From Ambrosia x helenae (Eukaryota > Streptophyta > Magnoliopsida > Asterales > Asteraceae), in the NCBI GenBank assembly GCA_030844895.1, contig CM061228.1, positions 35,464,626 to 35,528,625 on the forward strand: a DNA stretch of 64,000 nt, given 5' to 3'. Under the pieces are notes generated by a model. That model saw nothing but the letters and a program-made list of their open reading frames with translations. It was not told the DNA's origin and did not search any database. Positions 1 through 12,347 of this stretch are shown here, one piece after another (positions within the stretch are counted from its first letter, which is position 1; each line of letters begins with the position of its first letter). The position numbers and the translations under genes are program-made.

Positions 1-483
1 TGGAACCTCCCCAACCCAAAGGTCCCCCTAAAAACTTATGCCCAACCCATTCCCCAATATCCCTTTTATAACCAGAGACACATCCAAACCCAAAGATTTC
101 AACTCGGAGACTGCCTTCCCGATTTGCTTCCAAGGACCCGGTAACGAGAGCTTCAAAGGCACATAATTCCACCCCTCGAGCTATTATGAATCGCCCAAAT
201 CACTCGCCTCCATAGACTATCTTGTTCATTCTTAAAACGCCACCACAATTTTGCTAGAAGCGCGTGGTTCGCCTCCCGAAGAGATCTGAAACCCAACCCC
301 CCATAATTTGTTGGTAAAATCACCTTGTCCTAACCCACCCAATTCATTCTTGCCCTTTTGTCAGACATCCCCGCCCCCAAGAAAAACACACGCCTCATAT
401 GGTCCAACGCCACTATCACGTGTTCCGGAGCCTTGTAGAGAGAAAAGTAATACATGAATCTATGTCGTCAATGAAAGCCGGTC
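1..483 (-). pseudogene. LINE ORF2 C-terminal fragment (3' part of split LINE)
   Basis: The minus strand reads as the C-terminal part of a plant LINE reverse transcriptase polyprotein, after the catalytic palm. Visible pieces include YYFSLYKAPE, then MRRVFFLGAGMSDKRAR, then GGLGFRSLREANHALLAKLWWRF, which are the usual plant-LINE stretches downstream of the polymerase motifs. In-frame stops occur, for example after NWVG, so this is a dead copy. It ends at the 5-bp duplication CGGTC (479-483), where the LTR element begins. The other LINE part resumes at 10984. Joining the flanks on paper shows that the catalytic RT segment is absent from both sides. The 3' end and tail lie left of the window. 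Confidence 0.8.
479..483. repeat. Target site duplication CGGTC (left)
   Basis: CGGTC immediately precedes the TGTAACGACC terminus at 484. The same five bases follow the GTGTTACA terminus at 10984-10988. This defines 484-10983 as one inserted unit within the LINE. Confidence 0.85.
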
Positions 484-927
484 TGTAACGACCCTGGCTG
501 ACGTGGCCGGGTCGTCGGGTCGGGTGATCGGAGCTACGCAGCGGAATTCGGATAATAACAGTCTTTAGTCTTTTTAGGATCCACGTCATCATATCTGTTG
601 GGTTACCTGAACACATGTCAAAAATAGTTTCTGTGAACATAAAGTTGGTGAGGTCGTGTATTTTATAAAGTGAATGGCCAGTTCGTTTATTGATAATTCT
701 TTTATATAAAACATTCTTTTATAAACTCTTTTATAAACATTCTTTTATAAACATGCTTTACATTTATAATTCTGAAGGGGAAAATATATTCTATATAACC
801 AGCTCTATTATACATCCATTCAATCATATCCCAATTCTATCATATCGATTATAGTTCGTGTCATTCCTATTGGTACCACTCTGTTTGTGATAAATACTTG
901 TATCGACTGGTTCCTGCCCTCTAGTTG
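484..927 (-). repeat. Partial LTR (3' part), outermost copy of the dimer
   Basis: Matches the first about 440 bases of the two full LTRs (2241 and 8725 onward) almost perfectly, then switches abruptly to internal sequence at the shared word TGCAA. It has one fewer copy of the 14-bp ATAAACATTCTTTT tandem unit than the full LTRs. It is the 3' end of a third LTR in element orientation. Confidence 0.85.
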
Positions 928-2240
928 ATGCAAATTCGGTTAAAGGTTTTCACAAAAAGAACACCAAAGGTGGAGTTTAATATGGTTTGGTAATATAATA
1001 CAACCGTGGTTCTATAGGATTTAAATAAAATTTCTACGGTAGATTTAAAATAAAAAATACTGGTTCGAGTTTCGTAATAATATTTATTTTCTTGAAAATA
1101 ATAACTATTTAGAAAGAGTTGCGGTAAAAGTTTTTCATAGTGTCGGAATTCTTTAAAATTTTAATAAACAAATTTCTTATTTCAGATTGGTAAAATAAAT
1201 AGATTTCTCAAAATATTGAGGTCAAAATTTTAAGGTTAAACTAATAAATTTGGATAAACCTAAGATAGATTCTGGGGTTTTTCAAAAATTATTAAATAAA
1301 ATAAGTTAAAAGATTTTTCTAAATTTTATAAATTAACTAAAGCGTTTATTTAAAATTTTGAACGGAAGGGTGTTTATATATATTTTTACTCAAAACTAAA
1401 ATACTCGATTCTATATACAATATAAATGATTAAGTGTAAAATTAATAAATTTCATAATTATACAAAAAAGATTTAAAACATTTTAAATAATTGCGGAATA
1501 TATTTAATCTTTAATTAAATAATCGAAGAAAATTCTTTAAAAACACGATATTTATATGTTTCTAGCATATCAGATTTTATAAAAATTTCGGAAATTATGG
1601 TGTAAAAATAATATTTCTGGAAACTCGAGCATAGGAATGTTCAAGTTGGCGCGTATATTTGTATTCTGTTTATAATTATTGGAATAACCGTGAGGTTAAC
1701 GATCTAAATAATTACTGAGACTGGAATAATTCAATAAACTTATGTGAAGTTTTCTTGAATCAAGATGAATGGTTTATGTTTTATAATCTATATATTTTTC
1801 TATATCAACATATATATACTTTTTATAACTTCATTATTTCTTATTTGTATCAGAATTTATTTTTCCGATTTCTGTTAATATATCTGGTTTCGGTTCTGTA
1901 TATATTCTCATTTCTTATAGCCTTAATATCCTGTAAGATTTCCCAGAAATTAATGTGCATATAAATTCACAACTATGTACAGAATTGTCAATTTATCCCA
2001 CATAATCATTCTAGTAATATCCTGTAGTGGATTCGTTCTGATTTCTAGTATACGGTTATGGTTCTCACCAACTTTATAATGATTTGACATTTAGGTACCC
2101 AAAAATTTACTCACCTATTATTTTCTCTTAATATTTCTAATATCTCATTTTTCTAAGCAATATTTCTTTTTAGAAAAATATTCTGGTAGATCCCGGACTA
2201 AAGACTTTAAAACTGTTATTAGCGCGGCTCTGATACCACC
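928..2240 (-). repeat. Partial internal region, duplicate of 7414-8724
   Basis: Nearly identical to 7414-8724, including the short shadow ORF at 1755-1964/8240-8449 and the primer site. Only the primer-proximal 1.3 kb of the internal region is kept. The rest of the internal region and most of the next LTR are deleted. No coding signal. Confidence 0.85.
2227..2238 (-). promoter_or_regulatory. Primer binding site, initiator tRNA-Met type
   Basis: The minus strand reads TGGTATCAGAGC two bases after the LTR end, the canonical plant iMet primer site. It sets the element orientation as minus. Confidence 0.85.
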
Positions 2241-3869
2241 TGTAACGACCCTGGCTGACGTGGCCGGGTCGTCGGGTCGGGTGATCGGAGCTACGCAGCG
2301 GAATTCGGATAATAACAGTCTTTAGTCTTTTTAGGATCCACGTCATCATATCTGTTGGGTTACCTGAACACATGTCAAAAATAGTTTCTGTCAACATAAA
2401 GTTGGTGAGGTCGTGTATTTTATAAAGTGAATGGCCAGTTCGTTTATTGATAATTCTTTTATATAAAACATTCTTTTATAAACTCTTTTATAAACATTCT
2501 TTTATAAACATTCTTTTATAAACATGCTTTACATTTATAATTCTGAAGGGGAAAATATATTCTATATAACCAGCTCTATTATACATCCATTCAATCATAT
2601 CCCAATTCTATCATATCGATTATAGTTCGTGCCATTCCTATTGGTACCACTCTGTTTGTGATAAATACTTGTATCGACTGGTTCCTGCCCTCTAGTTGGT
2701 GCAAGAAAGGAAATGGCGGATACCGTCCAGTACTGTCCTCGTTGTTTCTATGTCCCCGTCATACTTCTTTTAATAATCGTTTTATGTAAAGCAATTCTGG
2801 TTTTAACAAATGACATGTATTCCCCCAATAACACTTAATAAAACAGTAAAAGTGGGGAGTTCACGATACTCACCGTTTTGCATTATAATCTTCTGCTAAT
2901 CTTCTTATTACAATTATATGTTCTATATATATGGATACGTTTTACGCGTGAGACTTGTTAGATTGTAATACTTAGGATATATATCATATATACAATTTAT
3001 ATATATAGAATCTGATATATATTAGATAGTCCTAAACTCGGGGTTTGGTCTTCCTAGGCAAAAAGAAATAAAGCTGGCCATTACAGCTTGGCACGCGAAC
3101 CTAAAAGAACTCTAGACACTTCTAAACCCGAGTCTAGTATATCATTTTATATATCAAATCTTGTATATATAAACATATATATTTTATATATGTTTATTAT
3201 TCTCTTATTATTATTATCAAGTCCGTAGGTTATTCGTATTATATATATAATTCTTATAATTATAATAATCCTCGTCTAGTCCTTGGAACGGGTTCTATTC
3301 CGGTAGTTGACCGAGTCACTGAGTCGACTCGGTAACGACTCTATTTCTTGATACGGTTAACGATACCTCGCAATCAACATAATCATTATATTAATAATAG
3401 ATTATAAGATTGTAACCAATTAATCAATAGACTATACTTATAAGAATTATAACCGGATACTTACCGATTTCTTATCGAAACATAACCAAAGGTAATCGGC
3501 CCTTTGATTAAGGATAATCTAATGGGTTTGGTAACCGGAGCACTCGCCGGAGGTACATCGGGATATGACCCGGAGTTGACTCGGTCTGTTAATAATATCC
3601 AATCACACACATACAACCTCATATATATGAATTGGAACATATCCGGACACTTGCCGGATTATTATCGGAACTTCGAGCAAAGATTGACCGGACCTCGGTC
3701 TTTATCTACATATAACAACACGCAACAATCAATACCAATAATCGAAGAATTAATCAAAAAGAAGGGTTGGTTACTGGTTGTTGCTCAGTGGGTTACACGA
3801 ACTCACGACAGTCACCCAATGAACCGGTGACTGTCCGGTCAAGGCCACAAAGACGCGACAGAGAGATAG

Positions 3870-4151
3870 TCAATAGTTCATAGCAGAACAGAGTAACAAA
3901 GGGTTATAGTTAGTTACCGAGAAGTGGGTAGCGGCCGGGAAGAAGACGCGGCGTTGGCAGTGATGACCGGAAAAGAAGACAGCGGCAGGGTGACTGGAGC
4001 ACAGAGGCAGCAGCGCTGCCATGGCTCTCAGGCCCCTTGCGGCTATCGTTGTAAGCTTTCTGGAGCGGAGAAGAAGAGGTGGCCCGGCGGCGGTGGTTCC
4101 GGCGGCCGGAGGGGTGGTGACCGGGTGGGCTCTCTTGGTCAAAGCATTCAA
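3870..4151 (-). other. Small ORF inside LTR, just after its TATA box (93 codons)
   Basis: The minus-strand ORF starts about 65 bases downstream of the LTR TATA box and has an Ala/Pro/Arg-rich, low-complexity product. The copy in the other LTR (10393-10635) keeps the same start but ends differently because of an indel near its 3' end. The opposite strand carries an equally long ORF (3924-4190). The segment is GC-rich, which lengthens ORFs by chance. It matches nothing I recognise. I list it as an upstream or leader ORF candidate, not a gene. Confidence 0.25.
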
Positions 4152-4213
4152 TTATGTGTGTGTATATACTTGCAGAGAGATAGAGGGTAGCGAGAGGTGA
4201 GAGGCAGAGAGAG

Positions 4214-4223
4214 GTTTATATAG
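4214..4223 (-). promoter_or_regulatory. TATA box of middle LTR
   Basis: The minus strand reads CCTATATAAACC, followed by a CT-rich stretch typical of a plant transcript start. It supports the minus orientation and places U3 at about 4498-4190. Confidence 0.65.
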
Positions 4224-4498
4224 GGGAATAAAATAGAGGGGTGTTTGGCCACGGGGATAATATTTGGAACTCGGGGTGTTTGGTAACGAGTATAGATGCT
4301 AAATAAAAACACTTGGCGGCGTTTTAATTAACAGGTAACGAGCGTTTAACCGCGTAATAATAATCCAATAATTATTATTTCTATACTCGGTTGAACCGGT
4401 TTGCCGCGAGATTCGAGCTTGACTATTTTATTCCATAATCGGGTGGTTGGGTCCGACCCGACCCGTTTAGGAGACCCGTAACACGTCGGGGTGTTACA

Positions 4499-4515
4499 AT
4501 TCTCCCCCCCTTAGG
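4499..4515 (-). promoter_or_regulatory. Polypurine tract
   Basis: The minus strand reads AAGGGGGGGAGAAT directly before the LTR start TGTAACACC. This is the plus-strand priming site of reverse transcription. Confidence 0.8.
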
Positions 4516-7500
4516 AAATTTCGTCCCCGAAATTTTAGTAATCTGGTCCTTTACACCCTTAATCTATAAGGATGTTATAATTAGAGCCAAGATATTTGTC
4601 ACTGAGACATGATCAGTTTTCGTGGTTGTGGTTAACTTGATTTTATACCAATCCAAAACTATAACTTATTAGAAACGTCAATCCGTAAGACTACATCTTG
4701 ATCAGATTTCTAATTACGTTTTAACCTTTCTTGCTATAGTCATATTAATTCAAATACATGGATTATCTGAATTTTTCTGGTATGACTATTAAAGGTTCTA
4801 GATATAGATTGATATTTTCTATAATATTCCTTTTATCTTTTTCTTACTAGGATAAGAAGTAGACTGAATATTATTTCTATATAAAGATTTTGAGATTCTA
4901 CTTGTTTTTCTTCTGAAAGATTTATAAACTTTCAGTAAACATTTCTAGAGTCTCAAATTGTTACGATATTCCTCTCGTTTAATATTCGGATTCAATTACA
5001 ATGATGGATTCTATTTAGTTCTCAGGAGATAGATACGGAAGTCCCATCATTATAATGACTTGAATGGGATCCGAGCTACTACCTCCCTTATTCGAACGTT
5101 AGAATTTATCATCACTGTAATTCCGATTTTTAAAGAGTGAAATATTTTCTGATACTCTCGGATTATTAAACGTATCTTCCGGAGTCTAAAGGTACCGGAA
5201 AAGACTAATTCCTTGATGATTGAGATTTCTCTTAAATCATCCATAATAATCTTACTGACTATTTCATTGATGATTGACTGCATTGTATCTAATACATATT
5301 ATTTGACTTTTCTCATTGTATTATCGTGAAAGAGGTCTTTCACAATTCTACAGTCAATATATGTAACTTTATCTTTATAATCTCTGAATCTACTGGTAAC
5401 AGTCGTTGTTACGATTCTTTGACTTAAGATTTTTATGACAATGCATCAATTATTCTTTCTCAAAAACATGATTATCATTCGAGGTTCTATACTTATTGCA
5501 TTAATTATTTCTATAAAATTCTTTCTTAATTCTATTTCGGGATTCGTTGACTTCTCGATAAAATATTCTATAATTTTCTTTTCGTAAAATATTCTTTATA
5601 AAATTCTAGTCGTTCTTCTTACGACTTATATTCTTTTCTGCTAATTTCTATATATATATTTATTAATTTCTGTTGGCATATCGGATGCCTTCTGATAATA
5701 ATTGGCATTTCGCTTGCCTTCTCGTGTTATCTGGCATTTCCAATGCCTTATTTATTATCCAGACATATCGGATGTCTGTTTGAATTATAATTCTTTTTAT
5801 TTCTCGATTTATATTCTTTTATCTCCAAGCGAATACTGATAATTATTTATAGTAGACACTATAAATATTTCTTTTCTATAATATACCTTTGCTTGGAATA
5901 ATTCTTTCTTATATATAAATTCGATTAAAGTCTATATTATTGGTGCCTGGAAACACGTTCCGATAGACTTATATATAGGCAATATATCATATTTTCCTAA
6001 TCCAACTTATTATAAGCAAGGCTTATTTCGTCGAGATATTCGTATAGATAATTCTTGCCAAAACAGTGATATCTTAAATTATCTCTCACGACCTTTAATT
6101 CGGGACAGGAAATTCGTCATTCCTTGGCCGGAGAGTTTCACTGGAAAAATGAGCATAATTCTATTCATTTTTCGTTTTTACGTCGATCATACCTTGCGAA
6201 TCTCTGCGCGATTCCGCTTGGTATTATTTCTTGACATATTTGATATCAATTATTTTCTTTTTAATAATTCGTTGGGTTCTACCGTTCCGGTTTCTGAATC
6301 CATATAAATTCATATCCGTTATAATTTAAAGATTTAACAATTCTTTCATCACTTCTTATTTATGAATTTCAACTTGGTAACACTTAACCGTTTTACCAAT
6401 TTGATTGTACAATAACTCACGCGAGTTTTTATACAGAAGTGACTGAGAAGATTCTTTTATAGTGTCAAATATTCTTACAAAGAATTCCTGTGACTTGGCG
6501 GCAAATGTCCGGATATACCTTCGGTAAGGGTCCAGATATCATTTGCCCCGGGAATTGCACAGGGGACATGCACTATTTTTAGTTGGCAATCAAAAATCAA
6601 TAAATTGATTCATAGAATTTAACCAATCGATGGTTTATATTCTGCAAATATTTTCTTAGTCGTATTTCACAACGGAAATTTCAACTAAATTGCCAGTTTT
6701 GTGGTCGTATTCTCCACATATGATATGCTGATAATTCGGGTTTATATTTCTTCTTATTATTTCTTATAGTTCCTTTTAATATGTGCGTGACTCAAACATA
6801 CTGTGATCTCGATAAACTCCTACTCGAATGTTCCTGTGCCTGTGGCATTCATAATTATGTTTGCAACCATAATTACTATTCCACCTCACCTAACATTCCA
6901 GTATTTGTTTATTTTAATCACAATAGGCATGTGTCCTTCACACATTATTCTGACATTCTGTTCTTTATTTTCTCTTAGATTCGAAATTATATATTCTGGA
7001 AAGAAACATATTGATATGAGTCTAACGAAGTAGACTGTCAATCGTTCAAGAATTTGCTCGTGTCAAAGGATATTCAATATAACCATCCATTCTTACTTAA
7101 TATCCTTGACTTATTCGAGTCGTAGGATTAAGATGGTGGTTATATTTCCGTATAGTCGAGCGAATAGGAATTCGATTTCTTTTAATTAGTTTCGTCGCAT
7201 GAATTCGAGATAATAATATTTCCGTTCGAAATATTATTTAACTTTGGGAAGGATCGATGAAAAATACTTATCGGAAATTTCCATTTATATACAAAAATAG
7301 ATTATTAAACGTAATATATAATATTCTTTGTTTATATTGAAATAAATATCAACGAAATTACACAATCGAATATATTATAAATCGTGTCGAAAATACTTTT
7401 AACTTATATACGGATGCAAATTCGGTTAAAGGTTTTCACAAAAAGAACACCAAAGGTGGAGTTTAATATGGTTTGGTAATATAATACAACCGTGGTTCTA

Positions 7501-8710
7501 TAGGATTTAAATAAAATTTCTACGGTAGATTTAAAATAAAAAATACTGGTTCGAGTTTCGTAATAATATTTATTTTCTTGAAAATAATAACTATTTAGAA
7601 AGAGTTGCGGTAAAAGTTTTTCATAGTGTCGGAATTCTTTAAAATTTTAATAAACAAATTTCTTATTTCAGATTGGTAAAATAAATAGATTTCTCAAAAT
7701 ATTGAGGTCAAAATTTTAAGGTTAAACTAATAAATTTGGATAAACCTGAGATAGATTCTGGGGTTTTTCAAAAATTATTAAATAAAATAAGTTAACAGAT
7801 TTTTCTAAATTTTATAAATTAACTAAAGCGTTTATTTAAAATTTTGAACGGAAGGGTGTTTATATATATTTTTACTCAAAACTAAAATACTCGATTCTAT
7901 ATACAATATAAATGATTAAGTGTAAAATTAATAAATTTCATAATTATACCAAAAAGATTTAAAACATTTTAAATAATTGCGGAATATATTTAATCTTTAA
8001 TTAAATAATCGAAGAAAATTCTTTAAAAACACGATATTATATGTTTCTAGCATATCAGATTTTATAAAAATTTCGGAAATTATGGTGTAAAAATAATATT
8101 TCTGGAAACTCGAGCATAGGAATGTTCAAGTTGGCGCGTATATTTGTATTCTGTTTATAATTATTGGAATAACCGTGAGGTTAACGATCTAAATAATTAC
8201 TGAGACTGGAATAATTCAATAAACTTATGTGAAGTTTTCTTGAATCAAGATGAATGGTTTATGTTTTATAATCTATATATTTTTCTATATCAACATATAT
8301 ATACTTTTTATAACTTCATTATTTCTTATTTGTATCAGAATTTATTTTTCCGATTTCTGTTAATATATCTGGTTTCGGTTCTGTATATATTCTCATTTCT
8401 TATAGCCTTAATATCCTGTAAGATTTCCCAGAAATTAATGTGCATATAAATTCACAACTATGTACAGAATTGTCAATTTATCCCACATAATCATTCTAGT
8501 AATATCCTGTAGTGGATTCGTTCTGATTTCTAGTATACGGTTATGGTTCTCACCAACTTTATAATGATTTGACATTTAGGTACCCAAAAATTTACTCACC
8601 TATTATTTTCTCTAATATTTCTAATATCTCATTTTTCTAAGCAATATTTCTTTTTAGAAAAATATTCTGGTAGATCCCGGACTAAAGACTTTAAAACTGT
8701 TATTAGCGCG

Positions 8711-8722
8711 GCTCTGATACCA
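8711..8722 (-). promoter_or_regulatory. Primer binding site, initiator tRNA-Met type (intact unit)
   Basis: TGGTATCAGAGC on the minus strand, two bases after the 5' LTR (8725-10983). It belongs to the complete LTR-internal-LTR unit. Confidence 0.85.
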
Positions 8723-8724
8723 CC

Positions 8725-10983
8725 TGTAACGACCCTGGCTGACGTGGCCGGGTCGTCGGGTCGGGTGATCGGAGCTACGCAGCGGAATTCGGATAATAAC
8801 AGTCTTTAGTCTTTTTAGGATCCACGTCATCATATCTGTTGGGTTACCTGAACACATGTCAAAAATAGTTTCTGTCAACATAAAGTTGGTGAGGTCGTGT
8901 ATTTTATAAAGTGAATGGCCAGTTCGTTTATTGATAATTCTTTTATATAAAACATTCTTTTATAAACTCTTTTATAAACATTCTTTTATAAACATTCTTT
9001 TATAAACATGCTTTACATTTATAATTCTGAAGGGGAAAATATATTCTATATAACCAGCTCTATTATACATCCATTCAATCATATCCCAATTCTATCATAT
9101 CGATTATAGTTCGTGCCATTCCTATTGGTACCACTCTGTTTGTGATAAATACTTGTATCGACTGGTTCCTGCCCTCTAGTTGGTGCAAGAAAGGAAATGG
9201 CGGATACCGTCCAGTACTGTCCTCGTTGTTTCTATGTCCCCGTCATACTTCTTTTAATAATCGTTTTATGTAAAGCAATTCTGGTTTTAACAAATGACAT
9301 GTATTCCCCCAAAAACACTTAAAAAAACAGTAAAAGTGGGGAGTTCACGATACTCACCGTTTTGCATTATAATCTTCTGCTAATCTTCTTATTACAATTA
9401 TATGTTCTATATATATGGATACGTTTTACGCGTGAGACTTGTTAGATTGTAATACTTAGGATATATATCATATATACAATTTATATATATAGAATCTGAT
9501 ATATATTAGATAGTCCTAAACTCGGGGTTTGGTCTTCCTAGGCAAAAAGAAATAAAGCTGGCCATTACAGCTTGGCACGCGAACCTAAAAGAACTCTAGA
9601 CACTTCTAAACCCGAGTCTAGTATATCATTTTATATATCAAATCTTGTATATATAAACATATATATTTTATATATGTTTATTATTCTCTTATTATTATTA
9701 TCAAGTCCGTAGGTTATTCGTATTATATATATAATTCTTATAATTATAATAATCCTCGTCTAGTCCTTGGAACGGGTTCTATTCCGGTAGTTGACCGAGT
9801 CACTGAGTCGACTCGGTAACGACTCTATTTCTTGATACGGTTAACGATACCTCGCAATCAACATAATCATTATATTAATAATAGATTATAAGATTGTAAC
9901 CAATTAATCCAATAGACTATACTTATAAGAATTATAACCGATACTTACCGAGTTCTTATCGAAACATAACCAAAGGTAATCGGCCCTTTGATTAAGGATA
10001 ATCTAATGGGTTTGGTAACCGGAGCACTCGCCGGAGGTACATCGGGATATGACCCGGAGTTGACTCGGTCTGTTAATAATATCCAATCACACACATACAA
10101 CCTCATATATATGAATTGGAACATATCCGGACACTTGCCGGATTATTATCGGAACTTCGAGCAAAGATTGACCGGACCTCGTCTTTATCTACATATAACA
10201 ACACGCAACAATCAATACCAATAATCGAAGAATTAATCAAAAAGAAGGGTTGGTTACTGGTTGTTGCTCAGTGGGTTACACGAACTCACGACAGTCACCC
10301 AATGAACCGGTGACTGTCCGGTCAAGGCCACAAAGACGCGACAGAGAGATAGTCAATAGTTCATAGCAGAACAGAGTAACAAAGGGTTATAGTTAGTTAC
10401 CGGAGAAGTGGGTAGCGGCCGGGAAGAAGACGCGGCGTTGGCAGTGATGACCGGAAAAGAAGACAGCGGCAGTGTGACTGGAGCACAGAGGCAGCAGCGC
10501 TGCCATGGCTCTCAGGCCCCTTGCGGCTATCGTTGTAAGCTTTCTGGAGCGGAGAAGAAGAGATGGCCCGGCGGCGGTGGTTCCGGCGGCCGGAGGGGTG
10601 GTGACCGGGTGGGCTCTCTTGGTCAAAGCATTCAATTATGTGTGTGTATATACTTGCAGAGAGATAGAGGGTAGCGAGAGGTGAGAGGCAGAGAGAGGTT
10701 TATATAGGGGAATAAAATAGAGGGGTGTTTGGCCACGGGGATAATATCTGGAACTCGGGGTGTTTGGTAACGAGTATAGATGCTAAATAAAAACACTTGG
10801 CGGCGTTTTAATTAACAGGTAACGAGCGTTTAACCGCGGTAATAATAATCCAATAATTATTATTTCTATACTCGGTTGAACCGGTTTGCCGCGAGATTCG
10901 AGCTTGACTATTTTATTCCATAATCGGGTGGTTGGGTCCGACCCGACCCGTTTAGGAGACCCGTAACACGTCGGGGTGTTACA
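8725..10983 (-). repeat. Full LTR, right copy (5' LTR in element orientation)
   Basis: 2259 bp, nearly identical to 2241-4498. Small differences include CTCGTCTTT versus CTCGGTCTTT near 10180 and an extra C near 9910. A minus-strand TATA box lies at about 10698-10707. It ends GTGTTACA and is followed by CGGTC. Confidence 0.9.
10393..10635 (-). other. Small LTR ORF, second copy (80 codons)
   Basis: Counterpart of 3870-4151 in the right LTR with the same start and most of the same reading frame. The end is changed by a one-base indel near 10400. The drift at its 3' end argues against strong protein constraint. Confidence 0.2.
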
Positions 10984-10988
10984 CGGTC
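10984..10988. repeat. Target site duplication CGGTC (right)
   Basis: Perfect match to 479-483. Confidence 0.85.
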
Positions 10989-12110
10989 CTAGATTCATTT
11001 AGGAATCGCTTGTCTTTATGGAAGGCGGAGCAATTGTCTTTCGGGGGTGGAGTGATCATAGGGCTATCAATCCACATACCATTCACCCGCAACGCATTTA
11101 TTCTATTATTCGAGATATTTGGGTTTATGACACCATGAAAATAGCCCGAATTTTCATCACCCTCCACCACCCACTTGACCCTGGATTTCTGCTTTAAGTC
11201 AGCCTGTTTTTTCCTTTCGAATTCCAACTTACAGGCCTTATAATTGTCTCTAACTTGTAATTCCAAAGGCGCCAAAGGCCTAGATTCAGCCAACAGTTCC
11301 AATCTTTCGACCTCCGTTTTCTTAACATTATATTCCTCAGATAAAAGGCGTTTCTCCTTCCCAACCCACTATTTGATTTTATTCTTTAGAAACTTTAGCT
11401 TGGTAGCCAACGCCAAATCCGCGGCACCATGGAGCACAAAAGTTGAGCTAACTGACGTCACATACTCCTTGAAACTTGGTAAATCCAACCACGAGTTATA
11501 AAAATGAAATGGTATATGCCCAAAGTCCGATGGAGAAACCGAAAGAGAAATTGGACAGTGATCTAAGATGTATCTTGGGTGAGCTAAAACCCCTGCACCC
11601 GGCCAACGATCCAAGAATGTCTTACACACAAAAAATCTATCAAGTTTGCTCAACTTAGTGCCATTATCTGACATATATGTGTATCGGTATCTCCCTATAT
11701 TATATTCATGTAAATCCGCATCAGAAATTAATTCATTAAAACGGTCCGCGTTTGACGCCACAAATTCTGAATTAACCTGTTCCTCCTGACACCTAACTTC
11801 GTTGAAGTCACCAACAAAAACCCACATGCCATGACCATGATTTTTTACCCGAAGAAGGTTTCCCCACAGTATCCTCCTCCTCCCAGGGTCATTGGGAGCA
11901 TATACATTTACAATGTTCACAACTTCCCCAGGCGACACTATAACCCCCGACACCACCAAGTATGACTGATTTTTCTCCACCCCAGTCATTTGAAAGAACA
12001 AAGGATTCCACATGCTTATTAAACCCCCCGACCTCCCCTCAGCCCACACCTGCTATACCTGAAACACCGTATTACCCCACAAAGAACTGTAGTTGAAAAA
12101 AGAGTTACCT
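10984..12110 (-). pseudogene. LINE ORF2 N-terminal part: AP endonuclease and start of RT linker
   Basis: The minus-strand frame 12049-11369 encodes an exonuclease-endonuclease-phosphatase domain. Visible pieces are GRSGGLISMW, VNIVNVYAPND, VFVGDFNEV, LSKLDRFFV and LDHCPISL, which carry the family catalytic Asn/Asp/His positions. This domain nicks target DNA for target-primed reverse transcription. After a stop near 11370, 11302-10979 continues with the pre-RT linker (VVEGDENSGYFHGVIN...). The LTR element then cuts the frame at 10984. The N-terminus also has an in-frame stop upstream of 12049. It forms one dead LINE with 1-483, but the RT palm is missing from both halves. Confidence 0.85.
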
Positions 12111-12347
12111 TCGAGCTTAGATTCCTACACCGCTAAAAATTAACTCCCAATTCTGGTCTTCAAATTTCTAATTCGGGACGTCTTCATCGAGTCCCTTACC
12201 CCCCCCCCCTTAGATTTGCTGACAAAATATTCATTGTTCACCGTTTGCTTCACCAATAATTACTTCCTCCACCATGTTCTTGAAACTTCCTAATTGAATG
12301 CCAATCATCTCACCTACCTCCACCATCAAGTCCACCTCATCTACAAC

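Larger units (their letters stand above)
2241..4498 (-). repeat. Full LTR, middle copy (2258 bp)
   Basis: Starts TGTAACGACC and ends GGGTGTTACA on the plus strand, with TG...CA termini on both strands. In element orientation it starts at 4498. A TATA box lies about 280 bases in, giving a short U3 and a very long R/U5. It contains the ATAAACATTCTTTT tandem units near 2470-2530 and a GC-rich segment at 3900-4140 that is unlike the AT-rich remainder. Confidence 0.9.
4499..8724 (-). mobile_element. Complete internal region of the non-autonomous element, non-coding
   Basis: 4.2 kb of AT-rich DNA between purine tract and primer site. ORFs are short (at most 77 codons), unrelated to retroelement proteins and scattered over frames. 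It includes a cluster of GGCATTTCGCTTGCC-like short repeats near 5680-5780. The size and lack of coding fit the LARD class. I see no domesticated or captured gene in it. Confidence 0.8.
484..10983 (-). mobile_element. Non-autonomous LTR retrotransposon (LARD-like), tandem dimer with internal deletion
   Basis: On the minus strand the order is LTR (10983-8725), primer site, 4.2-kb internal (8724-4499), polypurine tract, LTR (4498-2241), primer site, partial internal (2240-928), partial LTR (927-484). Termini are TGTAACACC...GTCGTTACA. No gag, protease, RT or integrase reading frame is visible anywhere inside, so it must be moved by another element's proteins. Orientation rests on the iMet-type primer site next to the LTR, the purine tract at the other end and a minus-strand TATA box. 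The LTRs differ at only a handful of positions by eye, so insertion was recent. Terminal sequence and primer site suggest Ty3/Gypsy, but no coding domain is present to prove it. Confidence 0.85.
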
